Source: an uncultured bacterium (GTDB taxonomy: Bacteria; Bacillota; Clostridia; Lachnospirales; Lachnospiraceae). Taken from it: a DNA stretch of 32,309 bases. The position numbers and the translations under genes were made by a program. The notes below the pieces were generated by a model that was given only the letters and a program-made list of their open reading frames with translations, did no database searches and was not told the DNA's origin. Where the stretch lies: assembly GCA_946061355.1 (NCBI GenBank), contig CAMGRE010000003.1, positions 1-32,309 on the forward strand, given 5' to 3'. Within the stretch, counting starts at the first letter, position 1. Every line of letters starts with the position of its first letter. Of this stretch, positions 26,631 through 32,309 are shown piece after piece.

Positions 26631-28107
26631 AAGAATTAAACATCCGATCAAAACAAAAATGACACTGCTTGCCGTTATGGCGGCAGTGCCATTTTTAGCA
26701 GTGATCATTTATCTGATCGCAGCATTGATGAATTATAGAAATGCATATGACAGTATTGTCAGTAATATGACGGTGGCAAACAACTACAATCTCAATTTTA
26801 AGGAAGAGATGGATGAGAGCATGTATAAGCTCGTGGTGGGTTATGTCACTTTTGAAAATATTGCGGAGGATGCATCGCTGAAGGATCCGTACCTGCTGAT
26901 CGGGGAACTGCGAAATGATTTTGGAAAATTGATTCGTATTACTGCGGACAGTGAGAGCGCCGTATGGCTGCAGAGTCTGATGCGGAATATTGATACGCTG
27001 GAGGATCGCGTTGACGATATCCGGGAAAGTATAGAGAACGGCGGGAGCTATGATGAGAATCTGGAGATGCTCGAAAATAATATTTATATTATGACTGAGC
27101 TTGTTCAGGATGATATTCAGTATTACATCTACTATCAGACGCGCAGTATTGACCAGATGACAACCCAGCTGAACAGGCAGGTGGAGGAATTTGTTGTCTT
27201 CTGTATCGGTCTGGTTGCGCTCATGATCATCTTGGTAATGATTGTCACATCCGCAACGGTTCGGGGAATTGTCCGGCCTGTTCAGGAATTGTGTCGTGTC
27301 ACGGGAGAGATTTCAGGCGGTGATTTTTCGGTGCGGGCAAATGTGAGCAGTGATGATGAGATTGCAGTGCTTTCCGACAGCGTGAACGATATGGCGGAAA
27401 ATATCGAGTCTCTTGTGGGCAAGATCAAGGAGGATGAACGCAGAATGCGTCGGGCCGATCTGCGCCTTCTGCAGGAACAGATCAATCCCCACTTCCTGTA
27501 TAATACGCTTGATACGATTGTGTGGCTGATTGAGGGAAATAATCCGGACAGGGCGGTGAATATGGTCGTGTCGCTCTCGGAGTTTTTCCGTCTGGTTCTC
27601 AGTAAGGGAAAAGAGTACATTACGATTCAGGAGGAAGAGCTTCACATCAGAAGTTATCTGGAGATTCAGCAGGTGCGCTATCAGGATATCCTGGATTATG
27701 AGATTCAGATCGATCCGGAACTGTATCAGTATCGGATCTTAAAGCTTACACTGCAGCCTCTGGTGGAGAATTCTCTGTATCATGGAATCAAGTACAAAAG
27801 GGCGAGAGGTCTGATCCGCGTTACGGGCAGGCTGAATGCAGAGAATATCTGCCTGGAAGTGACGGACAACGGAGTGGGCATGGAAGCGGAGGAGCTTGAA
27901 AAGCTCCGTCAGGAGATTCAAAAACCCTGCCAGGAAACGGAAAAAGGGTTTGGACTTGCCAATGTCAATGAGCGTATCCGCATGAATTTCGGTATGGAAT
28001 ACGGAATGGCGATCGATTCCGAAAAAGGAAAGGGAACCTGTGTCAGGATCGTTATACCGGCGGAGTATTATGGAAAGACAGAAAAGAAAGATGAAAGTGA
28101 AATATAA
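26608..28107 (+). CDS. sensor histidine kinase, YesM/LytS-type (HisKA_7TM-less, His_kinase + HATPase)
   Basis: [63 protein letters not shown]. Confidence 0.94.
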   Translation: MRLNQNSKRIKHPIKTKMTLLAVMAAVPFLAVIIYLIAALMNYRNAYDSIVSNMTVANNYNLNFKEEMDESMYKLVVGYVTFENIAEDASLKDPYLLIGELRNDFGKLIRITADSESAVWLQSLMRNIDTLEDRVDDIRESIENGGSYDENLEMLENNIYIMTELVQDDIQYYIYYQTRSIDQMTTQLNRQVEEFVVFCIGLVALMIILVMIVTSATVRGIVRPVQELCRVTGEISGGDFSVRANVSSDDEIAVLSDSVNDMAENIESLVGKIKEDERRMRRADLRLLQEQINPHFLYNTLDTIVWLIEGNNPDRAVNMVVSLSEFFRLVLSKGKEYITIQEEELHIRSYLEIQQVRYQDILDYEIQIDPELYQYRILKLTLQPLVENSLYHGIKYKRARGLIRVTGRLNAENICLEVTDNGVGMEAEELEKLRQEIQKPCQETEKGFGLANVNERIRMNFGMEYGMAIDSEKGKGTCVRIVIPAEYYGKTEKKDESEI

Positions 28108-29131
28108 TAGAAAGATCAGCAAAATAATTATGGCGCTGCTTATTGTGTGTGCTGTTGTCGGAACGGTGTGCGGCTGTGGTATGTTTCCCCTGTTTGAAAC
28201 AGATCTGGAGGACAGTACCGCCGGTAAGGATGATGATCTGATCGTGATCGGTTATTCCCAGCTTGGGAGTGAATCGATCTGGAGAACAGCAAACACGGCA
28301 TCCATGCAGAGAGCTTTGACACAGGAGAACGGATTTTTCCTGATATTGGAAAACGGCAGGCAGAGGCAGGAAAACCAGATCAAATCGATTCGAAGCTTCA
28401 TCTCGCAGCGGGTAGATTATATCGTATTCTCTCCCGTGGTATCGACCGGATGGGATACGGTTTTGCAGGAAGCAAAAGATGCGGGGATTCCGGTGATCGT
28501 CGTGGATCGCATGGTTGATGTGAAGGATGACAGTTTATTCACAGCATGGGTTGGAACCGACAGCCGCGTAGAGGGCGAGAAGGCCGGTTACTGGCTGGAG
28601 CAGGATCTGAAGAAGCGTGGCCGGCAGTATGACGATATCAATATTGTGATCCTGACGGGAACGGAAGGCTCATCGGCGCAGATGGGGCGCAGCGCCGGAT
28701 TTGCACAGATTGCCAGCCGTTACGGAAACTGGCATATTCTGGGGGAAGGCTGCGGTGATTTTACGCCGGCGAAGGGCAAGGAGGTCATGAAGGAATTCCT
28801 GAAAAAGTATCCCCACATTGATGTGGTGGTTTCCCAGAATGACGATATGACTTTTGGCGCGTTGGAAGCGATCCATGAGGCCGGGCTGACAACGGGGATC
28901 CGTGGTGATATTATGATCATTTCGTTTGATGCGGTCAGGGAAGCGCTCGAGCTGGTTGAGGAAGGTGCGATCAACGCGGATATCGAGTGTAATCCCGAGC
29001 AGGGTGAGGCGGTCGCGGAGGTGATCCGCAAGCTGGAACGTGGCGAGCCGGTTGAGAAAAAGAATCCGATCGAGGAAAAGGTGTTTACCATCAGCAATGT
29101 AGGATTGTATAAGGACAGCAGGACATATTGA
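28070..29131 (+). CDS. periplasmic sugar-binding lipoprotein (type I PBP), sensor-associated
   Basis: Lipobox VCGC; VIGYSQLGSESIWRTANTASMQRA, QVDYIVFSPVV-type core, AGIPVIVVDRMV, VVSQNDDMTFGALEAI. Start 28070 or 28091. Confidence 0.9.
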   Translation: MERQKRKMKVKYNRKISKIIMALLIVCAVVGTVCGCGMFPLFETDLEDSTAGKDDDLIVIGYSQLGSESIWRTANTASMQRALTQENGFFLILENGRQRQENQIKSIRSFISQRVDYIVFSPVVSTGWDTVLQEAKDAGIPVIVVDRMVDVKDDSLFTAWVGTDSRVEGEKAGYWLEQDLKKRGRQYDDINIVILTGTEGSSAQMGRSAGFAQIASRYGNWHILGEGCGDFTPAKGKEVMKEFLKKYPHIDVVVSQNDDMTFGALEAIHEAGLTTGIRGDIMIISFDAVREALELVEEGAINADIECNPEQGEAVAEVIRKLERGEPVEKKNPIEEKVFTISNVGLYKDSRTY

Positions 29132-29148
29132 CAGGTGGAGGAGTTATT

Positions 29149-30771
29149 GTGTTAAAGGTTTTTCTGGTAGAAGATGAGAGCATTGTGAGAGAAGGGCTTC
29201 GTGATAATATGCCCTGGCAGCAGTACGGATATCAGTTTGTGGGTGAGGCAAGCGACGGAGAAATGGCTCTGCCTATGATCCGTAAACTGAAGCCGGATGT
29301 ACTGTTTACGGATATCAAGATGCCGTTTATGGATGGTTTGGCGCTCAGCCGCATCGTGAGCCAGGAATTCCCGGATATGAAAATTATTATCATCAGTGGA
29401 TATGATGATTTTGAATATGCCAGACAGGCGATTAAGCTGGGTGTAGAACAATATCTGCTAAAACCAATCACAAAAGGTACCATGACAAAGGTGCTTTCTG
29501 AGCTGAAAGAAAAGATAGAGAGTCAGCGGGAACAGAAGAGCTATCAGGATCAATATCAGGACGAAATGCGGGAATATGAGAAGTTCTCAAGGCGCGTCTT
29601 TTTTGAGAGACTTTTTGAGGGGCATATGTCTGTTCAGGAAATTTATGAGGAGGCAGGAAAACTTTCTCTGGAGATCAATGCACCCTGCTATAACCTGATT
29701 CTGGTAAGTCTGCAGGAAAAAAGAAATCAGGAGAACCGGAGGCAGGAATCCAGAGAGTTCGCGGGCAAGCAGGATGAATTGCTCAGGTACCTCCTGCGAT
29801 ATCCGGAACATATGGTGTTCCGTTGGAATATCAATACATATGGTGTTTTGTTGAAAAGCGAGAAGGTGCAGATGGAGGAACTGACTTCCCGGTGTATGGA
29901 GAATATCCGGCGTATCTGCGAGAGTGCTGATTTTGAGTTTGACTGGTACGTGGCGGCAGGGACGCCCGTGGAGCGTCTGAGTTCCCTTCCGGAGTGCTAT
30001 GCCAAGACAAATCATGTCTTTTCCTATCGTTTCCTGATGCCTTCTGTGCATATCCTCACGGAGGATGTGTTAAAGGGTGTTTTGCCGGAGAAGGAGGAGA
30101 GCGGGATCGGCGGTGTGGACTCCGCAAAGGTAGATCCGGATGTGATCAAAGAATTTCTCGCCACGGGACGCAGCGATGAGATTGAGGATTTTGCACAGAG
30201 TTATCTTCAGAGCGTTCATGAGGCGATGCACTCCAAGCTGTTCCGGAATTATCTGATGTTAAGCATCCGTTTTACGACGCTTTCCTATGTTGAAAGCCTC
30301 GGATGCAGTCAGGAGGAATTCCTGGCTGCGGTAGGTGGCGACAAAGCGCAGGAAGCGGGGATGAGTACGGAGGAGATTTCCGATTATCTGTGTGATATGA
30401 TGAGGGAAGCACTTCAGATCCGTGACCGGGAAAGCGACACTCAGGGAAAGAAGATTCTGAAGAAGGCACTCGACTATATCGATGAAAACTATATGCAGGA
30501 GAGCCTGTCATTAAATAGTGTGGCAGGGGCGGTAAATGTGAGTGCAAATTATTTCAGCGCCCTCTTCAGTCAGGAGATGCAGAGCACCTTTATCGAATAT
30601 GTGACACAGAAGCGTATGGACAAGGCTAAGAAGCTCCTGCGCCAGACAGATAAGCATTCCGGAGAGATCGCTTTGGAGGTGGGTTATAAGGATCCCCACT
30701 ATTTCAGTTTTGTTTTCAAAAAGACGCAGGGATGTACTCCGAGGGAATATCGGAGTCGCTCTCTTTCGTGA
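29149..30771 (+). CDS. response regulator, YesN/AraC family
   Basis: KVFLVEDESIVREGL, LFTDIKMPFMDGL, IISGYDDFEYARQAI, LLKPI; C-terminal AraC HTH ...NVSANYFSALFSQEMQSTFIEYVTQKRMDKAKKLL...EVGYKDPHYFSFVFKKTQGCTPREYR. Confidence 0.95.
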   Translation: MLKVFLVEDESIVREGLRDNMPWQQYGYQFVGEASDGEMALPMIRKLKPDVLFTDIKMPFMDGLALSRIVSQEFPDMKIIIISGYDDFEYARQAIKLGVEQYLLKPITKGTMTKVLSELKEKIESQREQKSYQDQYQDEMREYEKFSRRVFFERLFEGHMSVQEIYEEAGKLSLEINAPCYNLILVSLQEKRNQENRRQESREFAGKQDELLRYLLRYPEHMVFRWNINTYGVLLKSEKVQMEELTSRCMENIRRICESADFEFDWYVAAGTPVERLSSLPECYAKTNHVFSYRFLMPSVHILTEDVLKGVLPEKEESGIGGVDSAKVDPDVIKEFLATGRSDEIEDFAQSYLQSVHEAMHSKLFRNYLMLSIRFTTLSYVESLGCSQEEFLAAVGGDKAQEAGMSTEEISDYLCDMMREALQIRDRESDTQGKKILKKALDYIDENYMQESLSLNSVAGAVNVSANYFSALFSQEMQSTFIEYVTQKRMDKAKKLLRQTDKHSGEIALEVGYKDPHYFSFVFKKTQGCTPREYRSRSLS

Positions 30772-31822
30772 TCAGATGCCAGGGAATTTCCTGTGAAGTG
30801 ACAGGAAGTCCCCGGCATTTTTTGATCATTGCTTCGGCGACCTGCAGTCCGATCTCGTGCGGATCGTGTGACAGTGCAGTGATACGGATCCGGCTCAGTT
30901 CACTGAAATAGCTGTTGTCAAAACAGACTACCGTCATATCTGCCGGGATCGTATAACCGGCATATTGCAGCTCGCGGATCAACCAGTATGCGATCTCATC
31001 GTTATAACAGACGACAGCGGTACATCCATCCAGTTTCTTCTGAATAAAATCTGACAGGAAGCGTGTGTCCTGACGTTTCTCAAGACTGGCGAGATCATCC
31101 GTGGAGAACCATCCGGTGTGCATATCGGAAAGAGGAGTTCCCAGATCTCTCATGCTGCTGCTGAGTCCCTGATAGCGTTCCGGTCCCTGAAGATCATCAA
31201 ATTTGAATAAGGCGCCGATGTTCACGTGCCCGTGTGTGTGCAGATAATTTCCCAGCAGATATCCCCCGTATTGATTGTCGTCCTTAATGCAGGTTACGGA
31301 TTCCAATCCCTGATAACGATTGTGAAGGAAGACGAGAGATGTATCCGATCTCTGCAAAGTCTCATACAGATCCAGATTAGGGTTGGGAAGGGCGCTCTTA
31401 CAGCCTTCCACAATCAGACCGCGGAGGGGACTATGTATCATTTCTTCCAGAATTTGTCGTTCCTTACAGACGCTGTTTTCTGTAAGAAATATCTTCAGGG
31501 AAAAGCCGACTGCTGAGAGCGCTGACCGGATGTCGTCTATCAGCGCCGGATAGATGTATTCCTGATCTGTTGAGATCAGAAGGCCGATCATATTACATGT
31601 CGGATCAGGGGAAAGGCCGGTGATAAAAGAACCGCTTCCCTGGCGTGTTTCAATCAGACCCTCTGCACTCAGGAGAGATAATGCCTGGCGTACCGTCTGC
31701 CTGCTTACATGGTATTGTTTACACAGTTTTGCTTCTGTAGGAAGCTTCTCTGTTCCGTTTTTGCTTCCGGATACGATCAGATCCCGCAGCTGGTTAGCCA
31801 GAATTTTATATTTTACAGCCAT
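30716..31822 (-). CDS. GntR-type HTH / LacI-type effector domain transcriptional regulator (AraR-like)
   Basis: LRDLIVSGSKNGTEKLPTEAKLCKQYHVSRQTVRQALSLLSAEGLIETRQGSGSFI (GntR wHTH) followed by NMIGLLISTDQEYIYPALIDDI and TAVVCYNDEIAYWLIRELQ. SD fits ATG at 31822. Confidence 0.92.
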   Translation of the reverse strand: MAVKYKILANQLRDLIVSGSKNGTEKLPTEAKLCKQYHVSRQTVRQALSLLSAEGLIETRQGSGSFITGLSPDPTCNMIGLLISTDQEYIYPALIDDIRSALSAVGFSLKIFLTENSVCKERQILEEMIHSPLRGLIVEGCKSALPNPNLDLYETLQRSDTSLVFLHNRYQGLESVTCIKDDNQYGGYLLGNYLHTHGHVNIGALFKFDDLQGPERYQGLSSSMRDLGTPLSDMHTGWFSTDDLASLEKRQDTRFLSDFIQKKLDGCTAVVCYNDEIAYWLIRELQYAGYTIPADMTVVCFDNSYFSELSRIRITALSHDPHEIGLQVAEAMIKKCRGLPVTSQEIPWHLITKESDSDIPSEYIPASF

Positions 31823-31960
31823 AAAAATCTCCTTTTCCATTGAAAAAAATAAAATCGTTCATAATTTGTTCAAAAAATTTTCATAAAAAATCCAAACTTT
31901 AAAAGAAAAAAATCAGTTCTATGTAAAGTGAATAGGAACATTTCACAATTGTTTTTAACA

Positions 31961-31971
31961 GGAACCGTTCC
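31961..31971. promoter_or_regulatory. GGAACCGTTCC palindrome, cre-like
   Basis: Partial fit to WTGNAANCGNWNNCW, upstream of the SBP gene at 32227. Confidence 0.3.
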
Positions 31972-32055
31972 CCTTTTCGGACAGAGAAAAGATAAAAATT
32001 TAAAGAAACCTGAAAATTTTATACTTTTTTTGCTTAAAAAAGCAGTTGAAACGAA

Positions 32056-32095
32056 AAATTTGTATGCATAGTATTATATCACGATAAATTTGTAT
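32056..32095. promoter_or_regulatory. direct repeat AAATTTGTAT x2, 30 nt apart (candidate AraR-like operator half-sites)
   Basis: Exact 10-nt copies at 32056-32065 and 32086-32095, beside an AraR-like regulator. Confidence 0.4.
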
Positions 32096-32226
32096 TGTAA
32101 ATTCCAACGAACCTCGAAAAATAGCGTGTTCCGGTGTTGACGGTAAGAAGCAAAAAAAGGTAAAGTAATGGCACAGGGAACAAAAACCCGGAAACAATCA
32201 CATTCAGAAAGGGAGGATTTTTCGAA

Positions 32227-32309
32227 ATGAAAAAGAAAGTTTTGAGTGCTATTGTTATTGTAGCAATGGTTGCATCTCTTATTTTTGGATGCGGTGCAAA
32301 GGAAGAGAC
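32227..32309 (+). CDS. lipoprotein, probable sugar ABC transporter substrate-binding protein, 3' truncated by window edge
   Basis: MKKKVLSAIVIVAMVASLIFGCGAKEE signal/lipobox with AGGGAGGA SD; context of sugar-responsive regulators. Confidence 0.7.
   Translation, partial: MKKKVLSAIVIVAMVASLIFGCGAKEE

Noticed and set aside
1-32309. CRISPR array, tRNA/rRNA, transposase or phage genes
   Set aside because: No regularly spaced direct repeats, tRNA/rRNA signatures or mobilisation gene motifs were seen.

Overview
The window looks like a chromosomal segment from a spore-forming, motile Firmicute, probably Lachnospiraceae/Clostridia (inferred from gene content and codon style). I found no rRNA, tRNA, CRISPR array, phage or transposase genes. 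Reading left to right: (1) 3' part of a tRNA1(Val) m6A methyltransferase gene, then rsmI; (2) a type II fatty-acid synthesis cluster acpP-fabK-fabD-fabG-fabF-fabZ-[second FabK/nitronate monooxygenase-like flavoprotein]-fabH, with no acc genes; (3) a polar amino-acid ABC transporter (SBP, permease, ATPase) followed by L-asparaginase; (4) spmA, a hotdog thioesterase, a COG3044-type ABC-class ATPase, a DUF3048 lipoprotein and spmB; (5) an intergenic region with a promoter, a terminator and palindromic structure; (6) livJHMGF; (7) a membrane-anchored Mrr-like nuclease overlapping a FabT-like MarR regulator; (8) a DUF885 protein; (9) an MCP / YesM-type histidine kinase / sugar-binding lipoprotein / YesN-type AraC response regulator operon, a convergent GntR-LacI (AraR-like) repressor, and the start of a lipoprotein SBP gene. 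The most unusual signals are: an amino-acid SBP whose two lobes are in circularly permuted order; two matching FabT-type operators in the fab cluster with the probable fabT 20 kb away, coupled to an Mrr-like nuclease; a possible Fe-S/metal Cys motif in the second FabK-like enzyme; a chemoreceptor embedded in a three-component sugar-sensing operon; and a compact promoter-terminator plus palindromic element upstream of livJ. All calls come from reading the sequence; no database search was run.
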